Positions 22,376-33,700 of a DNA stretch of 64,000 nucleotides are shown here, one piece after another (positions within the stretch are counted from its first letter, which is position 1; each line of letters begins with the position of its first letter). Source of the stretch: Papaver somniferum (taxonomy: Eukaryota > Streptophyta > Magnoliopsida > Ranunculales > Papaveraceae); contig NW_020639929.1 in assembly GCF_003573695.1 (NCBI RefSeq), positions 635,620-699,619 on the forward strand, written 5' to 3'. Made by a program: the position numbers and the translations under genes. A model generated the notes under the pieces. It did not search any database. It saw only the letters and a list, made by a program, of their open reading frames with translations, and had not been told where the DNA came from.

Positions 22376-22830
22376 ATGCACTCTTCTCTTGAATTTTTCT
22401 CTACTAAAATCTCTACAAATTTTTATTCAACCTCTCTAAATTTGACAACAGAAATGTCTCTATATATTAGGAGCAAAATAAATAAAAAATCACCTATGAG
22501 TAAACTCAGTCAACATATGCCGGAACACAAGAGAACTCTGACGAAGAGAATGATCCTACTCTACTTTCCATTCGAGAATTTTTCGAATATCAAGGTTACC
22601 TGTCTACAAAAGTCGAGCGACATAGTGATGCTCAAAAACTAAGAAGTGCTTGGTATGATGTTGGCAAAGTTTATGGGGATCTACCTCCAACGTCTAAGCT
22701 AATTGTCCATAAATTTCCTTGGATTACTTGGTACCATATTGAAGCGAAGAAACATCATTCCAAATCGGTGTTTGTATCGGTGCAACATTGGTGGTACACT
22801 ACACATACATTTTATTTTACAAACCTCGAC
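22376..22830 (+). pseudogene. Unrecognised coding-like remnant
   Basis: From 22550 the plus strand reads REFFEYQGYLSTKVERHSDA, then SAWYDVGKVYGDLPPTSKLI and HKFPWITWYHIE, before decaying. The sequence before it (22320-22450) looks like a 5' untranslated region with a CTCTTCTCTTG block and an ATG. It could be the start of ORF1 in a PIF/Harbinger element, since the GAGACGGTC...CGGTCGA block precedes it, but I do not recognise the protein. Confidence 0.3.
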
Positions 22831-24121
22831 ATAGGTATGTTGAATATTTTGATTTATAGTTTTAACGCAATCAATACGAAGATGCGAATAACACCTTTTG
22901 ATTTGTATTTCCTACTTGGAAAGGGATAATGTTGTTTGGTACCACCATAGAAGTTAGCGAAACACAAAGTACCACAACTTAACATAGTAGCGTTCTATTT
23001 TTCTGTATTATTAATTCGCTCCCAACAGAACAAATAATATATATTCATATCCTCGGACTTGGGGTCGCACATACGTAATTATATTTTTAGATTCACTGGT
23101 ATGATTGATTTGGGTTATTGGAGATTAGAGTTTTCCAATTTTCAGGCATCACTTTATCCAGCAAAATTAAGATCTAGCACAGAGACGGTTAATCTTTTTT
23201 TTTTATCGATAAAATAGATGGTTGTAATGAAAGAGTATTGACTTGGTCGGTAAATTTTTGATTCAGAGTTTACAGTTTAAAAAGTTTTTAATTAGACTCG
23301 TGATGGAAAATCTTGGATGATCCTTTAAGATTCTGATCAGAATTTACATCGTTTCTGTGAGGTTCATTTGTTGAATGACTACTTAGGATTTCCATTCATG
23401 TAGTTGAGCAGAAGCAAGTTTGTGTTGCAGACGATTAACTATATGGTATAAGAAAGTTTAAAATTGATTAGTTATGATGATTCGTGTGAACCTAAAAAAC
23501 AATATATTGTGTAACTGATTTCAAATCTCTATTCTTGAGACTTCAATAGGATGTTGTTTCAATTAGTTTTACTTCTTCTTCAAATAGTATAATCCTTAAT
23601 GCGAACTAAAAACAATATCCATTAGATATTAATTTTTCTTAATCTGGCCATTAAAAACAGTGGCATACACATATATCTTGGGTAACGAGAAACAAGAAAG
23701 ACGCGAATATGTCATAAATTAAAACTCTTTCATGTGTTGCACATCCATCTAACAAGAAACGTAAAAACCTTTAATCAACTAGGTACACTTCTTTGAGATT
23801 TGTGAGAGAAACCTATTCTCAAAATATTAGGTACAAATTCTTAAATGTTTGGGTTTTATTTACAAAAACAACGTCTAATGTGTGAGATGGTGTGATAAAA
23901 GTGAGAGGGTCCTCCCTCTTTTATAATTCTCAGATTTTACCACCACTACAAACATAAACACTCTAGAAACGTGAATTGTCTCGATTATCATCTTCAGATT
24001 TTATAATTCACAGATCTCGTCAAAACATGTCATACCAAATATAAACAAAAAATAACTCCCGTAAAATCAGTAAAATACTCTCGGAGCACTGGAACGCATT
24101 TAAAATTCACAGAATTTATAC
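22831..24121. other. AT-rich region, no gene seen
   Basis: No reading frame, repeat or element end stands out on either strand. Confidence 0.5.
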
Positions 24122-24495
24122 CTCTTGGTGCGTTTTTGATCAAAAAGTGCAAGAAGCTCAAAAAGCTTAGCAGCAGGAGGAGTTTTATTAGCTTCATTTC
24201 GAAAGAGGATCACCACTTTCAAAACTACAACCCATTAACAGATCAGGTTTAATATAGGTTTCATATCAACATACATCGAAAAAAAATCACCTATAATTTC
24301 AGAAGGACAACCATCATTACAGGAACCACCAACACCCAATTCATCACCAAAACTTATATCATCTGGTGAACTTAGAATCTCTGAGTGTGCTGTTCTATGC
24401 CTTAGATTTTTACATGGTAAATCTGACATACCTCTTGTCAAGAATAAAATTATGATGATGACCCAACTTTGTAATGGGGCTGAGATGCAGTGCAC
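24122..24495 (-). pseudogene. bZIP transcription factor N-terminal exon fragment (group I, VIP1/RF2-like)
   Basis: The minus strand encodes [20 protein letters not shown], an acidic linker and DFFSMYVDM. It then passes a stop and a shift to NEANKTPPAAKLFELLALFD and QKRTKR. This is the layout of plant group I bZIP proteins: HRR(A/T)HSE, then DLFSMYxDM, then AKLAELALIDPKRAKR at the edge of the basic region. The exon ends at 24122 before a GT at the expected place inside the basic region. The basic region itself and the leucine zipper are absent, so this cannot bind DNA. Similar fragments occur at 31043 and 63084. Confidence 0.68.
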
Positions 24496-25033
24496 AAAAA
24501 TAAGAATGAACTACAGTGTGAAGATGTTGTAATGGAGGTGGCATATAGACAGCGTTACTACAGCAACCAGAAGTTCCAGAGGCTATATATGCAGGCCACA
24601 GCGACCTATGGTTTTATAACAGGGAAAGGTATCTCCTCTGACAGCTTCAACAACTTTTTCACCTGGAAGCTGGCTGTCGACAGAAACAAGCAAAGAAGGG
24701 CCAGCTGATGACACTGTGAGTTAAGGATGTTTTACCAGATGTATCAGAGATTTATATGCAGGACAGTAACCAGAGTTAGCCAAAACGTAAGGTTGATACA
24801 GGTGTGGAAGTAGGCAGTAAGTGTGTGAATAGCCAGTTAAAGTGCAAACTCATCTATGAATGAAAATGCCAAAATCCTAGCTACCATCAGAATCATTTAT
24901 CTGAATCCTAGCTGTATCCCTGCAAGGTAACTGGCTCGTTGATCCTTCCCAGAGAGGTGGAAAAGTAGCTTGTAGATGGTAAACAATTAGGTTGGTTGTA
25001 GTTAATGACACGATGGAAATATAAACCATGTTA
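24496..25033. repeat. Left half of the bZIP-associated repeat unit
   Basis: Homologous to 63430-63680, with shared stretches such as GTGGCATATAGACAGC and GAAAATGCCAAAATCCTAGC. It is interrupted after 25031 by the MITE. No protein is recognised. It probably represents upstream or untranslated sequence of the bZIP gene that was copied along with the exon. Confidence 0.55.
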
Positions 25034-25986
25034 CGGTAAAACTTCGTTAAATTAATCCGCGATACATTAATAACTTCGCTAAAATAATATTTTCTGCCGG
25101 TCCCAACTTGGGTCAATGTGTTTAATCAATAATCCCGCTAAATTTATAAGATAATAAATTTTTAAGTTTCTAAGGGCATTTCCTATGGCAATCAACAAAC
25201 TTATATTGTTTTGTTGAGCCACGTGGATGAACAAACTGCATTCTCCACTATAGGAAACAAGGCAAAATGAACAAATCTGATGTTTTAGGGTCCCACTAAT
25301 GATTTTATTAATAAAAAACTAATAAAAGTTGAGTCCCACTAATGATTTTATTAATAAAATAAAACAAATAATAAAATAGAAACCTCACACATAATAACGG
25401 TATTTGGAGAGAGAATTTATTAGGGGCGTTGGAAGCTTGACCGCCCGCATTTGTGGCACCACCGTGCGGTCTTCCATCACACGCGTGCTAGGGGGTCCAA
25501 CTCAATGTTCAAATCTACAGATTTGTTGATTTGAACATCCAATTTTCATGTTTGTTGAGTCCATAGTGGGAGCAAAATGAACAAACTTGGAGTTTGTTCA
25601 TTCCGTAGGAACTGCTTTAATAGGGCCCAACTAATATATAAATTAATAATCAGTATAATAACACTACATTATGGTGTCTTATTAGAATAGAATTCAAAGT
25701 TGTTTGTTTCTTGTTCACCATTGTATAACATTCGACTTCATCTTTAATTTTTTGTAGTCCCTTGAAAAATTTCAGAGTGATTTTGTTATCTTTTTATTGT
25801 ATGAATTTTAATTTCTAGATACTTGTTATTGTACAAAAATGATATCCACATTTATTTTTGAAATTCAAATAGAAATTTATATGTTTCGATATATAAATAA
25901 TTTATTAATTTATCGATAAATTAATATTTCGTTAAATTGATAGAATTCAGCAGTCCCAAAAATATTAATGTATCGAAGTTTTAATG
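25034..25986. mobile_element. Emigrant-like (pogo/mariner) MITE, with nested MITE
   Basis: Ends are CGGTAAAACTTCGTTAAAT and, inverted, CATTAAAACTTCGATACAT, flanked by TA on both sides (25032-25033 and 25987-25988). The termini resemble the Emigrant family of Arabidopsis (CAGTAAAACCTC...AAATTAAT), which has TA target duplications. The homologous unit at 63670-63700 lacks the insert and shows the empty site. No transposase is encoded; the length without the nested insert is about 500 bp. Confidence 0.68.
25174..25617. mobile_element. PIF/Harbinger (Tourist-like) MITE nested in the Emigrant-like MITE
   Basis: Ends are GGGCATTTCCTATGG and, inverted, AAGCAGTTCCTACGG, matching at 11 of 15 positions. 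TAA flanks both sides (25171-25173 and 25618-25620), which is the PIF/Harbinger three-base target duplication. Length is 444 bp and there is no coding capacity. Confidence 0.68.
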
Positions 25987-25988
25987 TA

Positions 25989-26991
25989 GTTTTCACGGAA
26001 AACTATGCCTGACTGAGTAACTGTTTCCTATGAAATTTAATAACGGATGAAAACAAACTTCAGGGCAGTTTCCTATTCAAATTTATAATTTTGCTTGCAT
26101 ATGCTTATTCGACCCCCATGCATAAACGGAAGAGGGCATTACTGGGTACATCACTCCCTTATAATTGGATGGATCGATGATATAAAAAGAAATCTATATA
26201 TAGATGTATACACGTATTATTACTCACTAACATAATGTCAAAAACATTGAGGTCCACTCAGGGGTTGCTTGTTAATGGAACTCATAAGTCTGCCAAAACT
26301 CGATGAAGATTACCAGTTTTAAAGTATAATGCCAAAGTTATCTTTGCCAACAGAACCATTGTTCTGAATCCTGGTTGTAGCCTAAACGGAAATTTGCTCA
26401 TTGATCCTTCACATAAAGATGAAAAATAACTTGTTGACGATAAGCAATTAGGCTGGTTGCTGCTGATGACACAATGGAAACGTAAATAAATCATGTTAGT
26501 TATCACTTATCGCAAAGAAGTGTACCTAGTTGACTAACTGTTCTAGTGACATTTATTGACAGATAAAAACAAATTTCAGTGCAGTTTCCTATTCAAATTT
26601 GTAATTTTCCTGCATATGCTTATTCGACCCCCCAGTATAAATGAAATAAGCCACTACAGTGTACACATACCCATCGAAATAAGGTAGAATCAATAACAAA
26701 AGGTACAATTCGCAGAGCAATACAGTTGAAGATAAAATAGAAAACACTCCCATAAATTTGGATCAAGGATATAAAGACGGAATAAAAGAAAATCTATATA
26801 TGATATAAATTTGCCAAGAGTTTCATGCTAATCCTATCACAGTTACATAACTATTGGGTGTTCAGAAACTAGAACCGACCCATACTAACGCAAAACAGAG
26901 CCAAGGATAGGAAGAAAGAGACTGACAGGGTATATGTCCGCCACAAGCCACCAACACTGTGAATGGTTTGATTGGTATATTAGTAAAAGTC
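25989..26991. repeat. Right half of repeat unit and a second partial unit
   Basis: 25989-26280 continues the unit after the MITE (TATGCCTGACTGAGTAACTG). 26280-26640 begins again with CTCATAAGTCTGCC and CGATGAAGATTACCAGTTTT and carries a diverged copy of the same sequence, so two units lie in tandem. 26640-26991 shows nothing else and should include the 3' flank of the minus-strand gene to its right. Confidence 0.55.
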
Positions 26992-29296
26992 CTAATCTTC
27001 GGTAAACTTGATCTTCTTTGGAACAGCTTGGACACTACCCACCTGTAAAAACAAGGTCACACACATAAGAAAAAATGCGGCTAAATATACTGGATCAAGT
27101 CAAAACTTAAAGCCAAGTTACATTGAACTTTGAATTGCATCTGAGCAAAGAATTGTATTTGGATATCCAAACTAGCATATATATTTTTGGTCCCAAATAA
27201 TCAGCTCATAGCAATACCAAATCAATGTTTTTATTATGATTTTAACATAAGTTTCTGAGATTGCGTGTCAAGATTTTGAGGCATAAAAAGAAGTCAAGTA
27301 AATAAATGATATAAAAAAGGTCATTTGAGGCAAGTCTAATTTACCTCAATTCACCATGTAAGGGAAAATAGAGTACTAGATCAATGAAGTAACCTATCAA
27401 TCTATTATCCTAATGAAAAGCAAAAGCAGAAAGAAGAAAGTAGCAGAGAGAATAATGTGATTCTTACAATTACTGGGCACTCGTAATCAATACCAGCAGC
27501 CTCTATCTTCAACCTTCGCTTCTTGTCTCGCTTCATGATTCCCTCCACCAATTTTCTATGTTCTTCCAATGTTCTTTCCTGTATGCAAATCAGTGTGGAG
27601 AGTTTAGAGTGACATGAAAACAGTGAAGTCTGATTTGGTCGTGTAAAGCTTGGTTGGATACTAGTACTTGCAGTCAACAATGTGTAAGTCAAAATTACAA
27701 TACCTTGTTATGGTGGTTGCGTTCAATTTGAGTCCAGTTCAACGGTTTGTATCGGTGGGTAACACCATACCATCTATAAAAGAATACCAGAAAGATTAGC
27801 AGGCTTTCCAGCAAATCAAGAACATTATTGGTGCAACTCAAAGAAGGGCCTTGGTAAAATAAGACTCAATGAATCATGCTAATGCTTAAACTCAAACTCA
27901 GACTCTTGCTTTGGAATAACACTTCTGGCATAACCAGATGTGACATTGGTGATGCCATGATGGTCATGAAAACAGGCAAACAGAGTTATGTGTGAAAGTT
28001 TAGCCGCATTAGAAAAGTTTTATGGCAACAACAACAACAACTAAATTCCAACTTTTCCCTCTAAGATTGATACTATTAAGAAGTCTAACAACACAGGACC
28101 CAAGTCATGGGTTGAGCTCTCGAAGTTGTAAACACTTCATCTAAGTAGAACCAGTTTTCCTTATTTCTCACTTTAAATACAGAGGGCAAAAATCCAAGTA
28201 TATGACAAACAATGCTAGTTGTCATTTCGACACTGGGCATGCAGATAATGAAAATGTACAGATTCATACAATATTTGTCGTGCGCAAATAATAGTATCAA
28301 GTACAAACATCACAAAACAAAGTAAGGATAGGTCATGTGTAGGTTCTGCTATTCAGGGGCTTGTTACATAGAATCTTAGATAACCCAGTATCCAATACTC
28401 TTAATGCACAAGGTAAAAGCTTCATACCCAGCACAACCTCTTGTTTTATAGCCAGTACCAAATAAATCGAAAGAATTACTTACAGTTTAGGGTGAACTTT
28501 CTCTGTTGGAATAATATGAACTTGCAACAAGTGCTCAAAGAGCAGATAATTATGCATACAGTCTGCAACAATCTTTGCCACCTACATTTGCCAACAATTA
28601 CATTCAGTTCCAACAACGCAAACTTGAACAAGTTATACATACAAGCAAAACACATCAAGTACAAGTACAAACCTCAGGAGATTCAAATTCGATAAACCCA
28701 AAATGCTTAGACTTTCCTGTCTATAAAACACACAAAACTCAACAATCAGTAAAAATTACAAAACAAATCAACTAATTAAAATCCTAAACTAATAAACCGA
28801 ACAAACCTTCTTATTCCTGGCAATCCTTAACCGCTTCATAGAACCAAATTGCTTAAAAAATTCTAAAAAATAAAAAAACCCAAATTCAAAATCAAATTTC
28901 ATTCCGAAAATAACAACTTGCTGAAAAAAATAAAGAGATGACAAATTATACCTTCCATTTCCTTTTCATAGAAACCATGAGGAATTCTACCAATATACAA
29001 AACAGCAGATGAAGTATCCAATGGTTTTCCACTCTTTGGTAATTTTCTAGCTGGTCCACCTTCTAATGGCTGTATCAAACAACAGAATCAAAGTTAGGGT
29101 TCTTCATAATCTTCATAAATTAATTTAAAATATCTGATTTTGATTAAGGTTTTGAGATACATACCAAGAAATCAGCCGATTCGGGTTTCTGAGCAGCAAC
29201 CACCAAATCTGATGATTTTGACTTAGATTTAGAGGCAGAAGCAGTAATCCTTTTAAGGGTTTTCTTGTTGGTAGCTGTCTTTGCTTTGGCACCCAT
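26992..29296 (-). CDS. NIFK-like: NIFK/Nop15-like nucleolar RRM protein, 8 exons, intact
   Basis: I assemble eight exons: 29165-29296, 28952-29069, 28807-28862, 28673-28720, 28484-28581, 27704-27773, 27468-27578 and 26992-27042. All have GT..AG borders and consistent phases. Together they give 684 bases and 227 residues, from ATG at 29296 to TAG at 26992. Residues 1-35 are lysine/serine-rich, fitting a nucleolar signal. One RRM follows, with RNP2 VLYIGRI and RNP1 KHFGFIEF. After the RRM comes the family's tail, with EKVHPKLW, then [20 protein letters not shown] and GIDYECPVI. This matches NIFK of animals and Nop15 of yeast, which act in pre-60S ribosome assembly and rRNA processing. The length agrees with plant homologues. 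It is the only gene here that looks fully functional. Confidence 0.92.
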
Positions 29297-29355
29297 TTTT
29301 TTTTGCGGTTACAGAGCAGAGAGACAGAACGAAAAAGAAGAACTTCAGCTGGTTT

Positions 29356-29408
29356 CTAGGGTTTATATGAGGAGGAAGAGAAAAATCTAAAACCCCATTT
29401 GGCACGTG
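29356..29408 (-). promoter_or_regulatory. Telo-box and G-box upstream of the NIFK-like gene
   Basis: The minus strand has AAACCCTAG at 29356-29364, about 60 bases upstream of the ATG, next to a CATATAAA TATA-like stretch. CACGTG lies at 29403-29408. Telo-boxes are common in promoters of plant ribosome-biogenesis genes, which fits the product. Confidence 0.6.
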
Positions 29409-29484
29409 CACCAAAAGCGTGTGAAACGTGAATGGGTCCCTTGCCAACTTTCGATAAGGGCAACCACTTGAACTAACATGTCAA

Positions 29485-29929
29485 GTGTCACATGCAGGCG
29501 ACACAGGAGACTGTGAAGGAGGAAGAGCAGGCCAATCAATAGGGTTAGATCCACAAGAGGCAGAAGCTATAGGAGTGTTGCAGGCGGCTAATTGGTTCAA
29601 GGAAAGCAGATTCAAAACTTTAGTATTGAGGGAGATTGTGAAAGTATCTTCAACTGCATCCATGGAAAAAATGCAGACATCTCGTGGTGAGATAAAGCCT
29701 GTCTTAATAACGCAAACAAAATAGTTCATCTTTGCACCAAATTTTCGGATTTCTTCTGTGTTCCTAGACTAGGAAATCAAGTTGCGGACATTTTCACAAA
29801 GTTTGTTGGGCCTTTAAATTCAACTGTTGAATGGGAATACTCTCCACCTGTTTGTAGTCTAAGGAAACTTTTAATAGATAAATCTAATATTGGGGACTCT
29901 CGCAATCCTAAACTCTGCAATATATGTTG
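29485..29929 (+). pseudogene. LINE RNase H C-terminal fragment
   Basis: The frame 29485-29724 encodes DPQEAEAIGVLQAANWFKES, the start of the second half of a LINE-type RNase H. Farther on (29775-29925), in another frame, lie RLGNQVADIFTKFVG and a terminal segment ending with TGA near 29929. The domain normally degrades RNA in RNA:DNA hybrids during target-primed reverse transcription. Its last codons abut the truncated end of the PPR gene on the opposite strand, so the fragment probably marks the breakpoint that cut the PPR gene. Confidence 0.6.
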
Positions 29930-30879
29930 ATTATTGAATTACTCAAATAGACATCAAATTCGAGCCTCGTTGAGAAAACCATTCCATGTATCTGAATACC
30001 TTCTTTAAATCTACCCAAACTTGTACAAGTATCCAAAATTACCGTTATGGTAGTAGGATTTACTTCAACGTGCTCTTCTCTTCTCATCTTCGAAAAACAC
30101 TCAAACCCCTTTACCCATTTCCCACTCTTCATATATTCGCTGATCATTGCAGTCCACGAAACAACATTCTTCTCAGGCATCTTCTGAAACAATACTTCTG
30201 CATCACTAACCTTGCCATTCATACAATACCCATCTGAAATCGAACTCCACGAAATGACATTTCTCTCGACCATAGAATCGAACACAAAAACCGCTCTCTC
30301 CAATTCACCAAGCTTCAAATACTCATTAATCATTGCATTTGAAACAACCAGGTCTCTACCAATTTCAGGCATTTCATAGTAAATCTTCTCAGCTTCATTT
30401 AACATTCCAACACGAAAAAAAACCGTTATCATAACAGCATATGTAACCACAATTCTTTCAGGAACTTTACAAAACAATTCATAAGCTTTATTAACGTGAC
30501 AAGTATTGCAAGTATAAGCTGCAATCATAGCATTGCGAGTTGCAGTATTTCGTTGAGGCATTTCATCAAACATTGGCAATCTCCGTGCTTTTGTAATTTC
30601 GTTGTTTTCAGCAAAGGTAGTGAGCATTGATGTCCAAGATATGATGTTTTTAGTAGGTAACTGATTGAAGATTGATTCTGCTTCTCTAAGATTTCCATTT
30701 CTTCCGTTTTTTGTTATCTCGGAGTTTCTTTGAACAAAAAATTTGGTGCTGATAATTTTACTGGAATTGGTTTTTGAATTCGTGAGAGTTTGGAATGAAA
30801 GAGTTAAATAGTTAGGACTAGGAGGAGTCGAGTGCTCATAAGTCCACAGAATCATATGGATGTAACTGCCAAAACTCAA
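29908..30879 (-). pseudogene. Truncated PLS-type pentatricopeptide repeat (PPR) gene
   Basis: A single 323-codon minus-strand frame holds seven or so PPR units. Typical segments are NIISWTSMLTTFAENNEITK, NVISWSSISDGYCMNGKVSD and KNVVSWTAMISEYMKSGKWV. The pattern of P, L and S units and the segment GIQIHGMV suggest a PLS-class organellar RNA protein. By memory it resembles the first half of Arabidopsis At1g53600. The family is normally around 600-750 residues; this copy stops after SNSIINIYCRV, inside a repeat, where the LINE fragment begins. Its first 20 codons come from a repeat also found at 26280 and 63930. It is probably a pseudogene, although the frame is open. Confidence 0.8.
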
Positions 30880-31140
30880 TGAAGATTACCAGTTTTAAAT
30901 AATTCCCTTGAATTAGTAAAATCACTAGCACGTAATAATTCAAAACACTTAACTGTAAAAACGTATTTCAAACAAAAAACAAAATACTGCAATTTTAGAT
31001 CTCCTACGACTGGGACGCATTTAAAATTTGCAGAAATTATACCTCTTGGTGCGCTTTTGATCAAAAAGTGCAAGATCAGAAAGCTTAGCAGCAGAAGGAG
31101 CTTTATTAGCTTCGTTTGAAAGAGGATCAAATAACTTTTC
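30822..31140 (-). pseudogene. bZIP exon fragment and repeat flank
   Basis: 31043-31131 encodes DPLSNEANKAPSAAKLSDLA plus LFDQKRTKR on the minus strand and ends at a GT donor, the same exon end as at 24122. 30842-30897 repeats the ATGAAGATTACCAGTTTT block. The basic region and zipper are absent. This is another partial copy of the bZIP-associated repeat, and it forms the 5' flank of the PPR pseudogene. Confidence 0.62.
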
Positions 31141-31600
31141 TAACAGAAATTATACCTCCTGTCATTGCTAACAGGAGTAATACTATGAGAAATGTGAATA
31201 ATAACTTTTCTAGTTACTACCCAACAACACGATTTTTTCGTAATATTAAAAATAAGGTTATTTAATTACTCTAATAAATAGACCACAAGATAGCAACAAA
31301 AATGACACTTAAAATCCCCTGGAAGACAAGAAACAGGGTGAACAAGTTAGAAAGAAAGTCAATCTAACAAAGATTTATCATTAAACTGAGAGGTATGAAT
31401 ACAAAAGAAAACTGAAACCATACATGCATGATTAGCAAAAGAACACAGAAAAAAAGCATGCATAACAAATTCATTCTAAACGTAACAAGTACCCTTAATG
31501 GATGTCATGGTCTGGATTGAAGGACCAATTTAGTAGGAATAGCATTTTTGACATCCTTTCATAAAAATGGTTAAATACGATGTGGAATTCTAATTTACCA
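31141..31600. other. AT-rich spacer, no gene seen
   Basis: No motif or repeat recognised on either strand. Confidence 0.5.
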
Positions 31601-33700
31601 AATGCACTTTCAAAGTTTACTATTTGGGGAAAGCTTTCTAGCTCTAATACTTAAATATGCAGATTTAGAGTTAATTCTTTCATTCTTTGAAATCTCTCTA
31701 GCTCTCTTATCAGGAGCGCAGATCTGGCTTAAAGGAATGGTAACAATCTTCTTAACAAAAATATTTTCAAAGTGGGTGTTTAGTCTTTCAAGTTATATTT
31801 CATGATTGAAGTAAGAAACTTTAATATTATGGTCTCGAGGAACCCGAAGATTTGGTTTATCAGAGTCCAAGTTTGGGGTGCACTTATCACACCAGGGTTC
31901 AATAAATTTATCATCTCCTATAGTCCATAAGATGAAATTTTTGTTGCCCCCCTTTATAGTATGAAGCCGCCTCCAGGTCTCATAGCAACTACGTATATGT
32001 AGCATTCAGAAAATCAGTATTTGAAAATATTTAGTTTTAGGAACTATAACTATAAGACAATTAGGATTTAAACTAGTTTCCAAGCATAACCAGTTTGGTC
32101 CACTCAACTTTTTAAAAAACAAGACCACCTTCAGACTCAGGAGAACAAACAATACCCCACCCAAGAAGATTAAGGTTTTTTTCTTAATCTGTTGGATCGA
32201 GTGTTTCACCCCCACCAAAACTGACAGAGGTGAGAATCCATTTCTCTAAAGAGATACTTGGGACAATAAAGGAAGTCATCTAGTAGATATGGATAGGTTA
32301 GCCTATGTGTTTGACCAGAGATGTTCTAACAACCTGAGAAAGGAGTTTATGGTATCAAGTAGTAATTTTAGCATCAAAATATTGAAGGATACTCATATGA
32401 GTTTATATCTTACAGGATTTAAAATATATGAGAATACCAAAATACTTTTACCATACGTCACGAGTATGGATATTCAATATCAGGGACAACTGATCCATTG
32501 TATAATCAGTATTTTTTCTCTAAACAGAATACCGAATATTTATCAAAGTTGATTTCATTGCCAGAGGATAAATAGTACTTTTGAAAATATTCTTTTATGT
32601 TTCGAAAATCATTGACAGTGGCTTTAGCAAAAAGAAGATAATCATCTGCAAAAAAAAAGGTGAATAATGGCATAAGAATATGACATTAATCCCTTCAATA
32701 ACACCAATCTTAGTTAGTTTATCAACGTAAGCAGACAATTCCTCGTAATCGAGAATATAATCATTGGAAGAGAAAGGATTTGCATGTCTCAGACCCCCTC
32801 TCTGGTTTAATTAGACCAGTAGGGTCTCCTTTAAGGAGGTAAAAATAGAAAACTGTAGAAAACATTTAATCATCAAATCAATCCACTGGTAACATATTCT
32901 CATCTTCCTGATTAAGAACCTTAGAAAAGATCATTCCACATAGGCTATGGACACGTCAACTTTTATAGCCGTTATTCTTTTTTACCTTTATGATGATTAA
33001 CCAAATAAATACATCATTGGCAAGAAGGATGTTGTCGGATATACTACGTTTTGGGACAAAAACATTTTGATTTTGAGATATTAGTTTATCCATAATAGGT
33101 TTCAACTTGTTGGTTAATATTTTAAAAATGATATTTTAAACAAAACATGCTAATGAGTCTGTATTAATTGAGATACAAATCATCCATAGGGGCCTTAGAA
33201 ATAAGGGTTGTGTTAGTTTGGTTCAAAAATTTGACCACATTACAGTTCTAAAGCGAGTCTGAACCATTTCAATGACAGACTCTCCTATAATATCCCATTT
33301 TAGCTATCCATGTGTTAGTTTTTCCTAATCCATGTAATTCTAGGATACCATGTTCACGACATTAACAGGAACGGGATCACTAATAGTATTGGTAGAATTT
33401 TCGCTAACAAGGGGAAAAAAATTGAGAGATTTACCGGATTGGTAGAGTCCGTACTACCATCAAGTCGAGAATTTGCAGGATCACCACTGATTTCAGAACT
33501 TTGCGCAATATTCAGATCCAGAAAGGAAGCATCATGATTAGAATTATCATGGATAGCTGATGAATTGCAGTTATGATACACAAGATTCTCGTAGGGATTG
33601 ACAAGAAGGTGAGTAGTTAGTGTGAGCTGAGTTATATTTTGTGATAGGTGATAGAGATCCAAGATTGGTAATTAGGGGACAACACTTGGTGTAATCATGT
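31600..33700 (-). pseudogene. LINE (L1-type) reverse transcriptase, decayed
   Basis: On the minus strand, from high to low coordinates, KILTNKLKPIMDKLISQNQN and VFVPKRSISDNILLANDV (33010-33127) mark the RT fingers. The segment around 32760-32815 resembles the RGLRQGNPLSP motif. FFFADDYLLFAKAT (32620-32655) holds the catalytic ADD. 31793-32218 carries the RT thumb-side region (GGNKNFILWTIGDDKFIEPW). Many stops interrupt it. An unrecognised frame at 33354-33662 may belong to ORF1. No endonuclease domain is seen. The LINE is dead. Confidence 0.75.
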
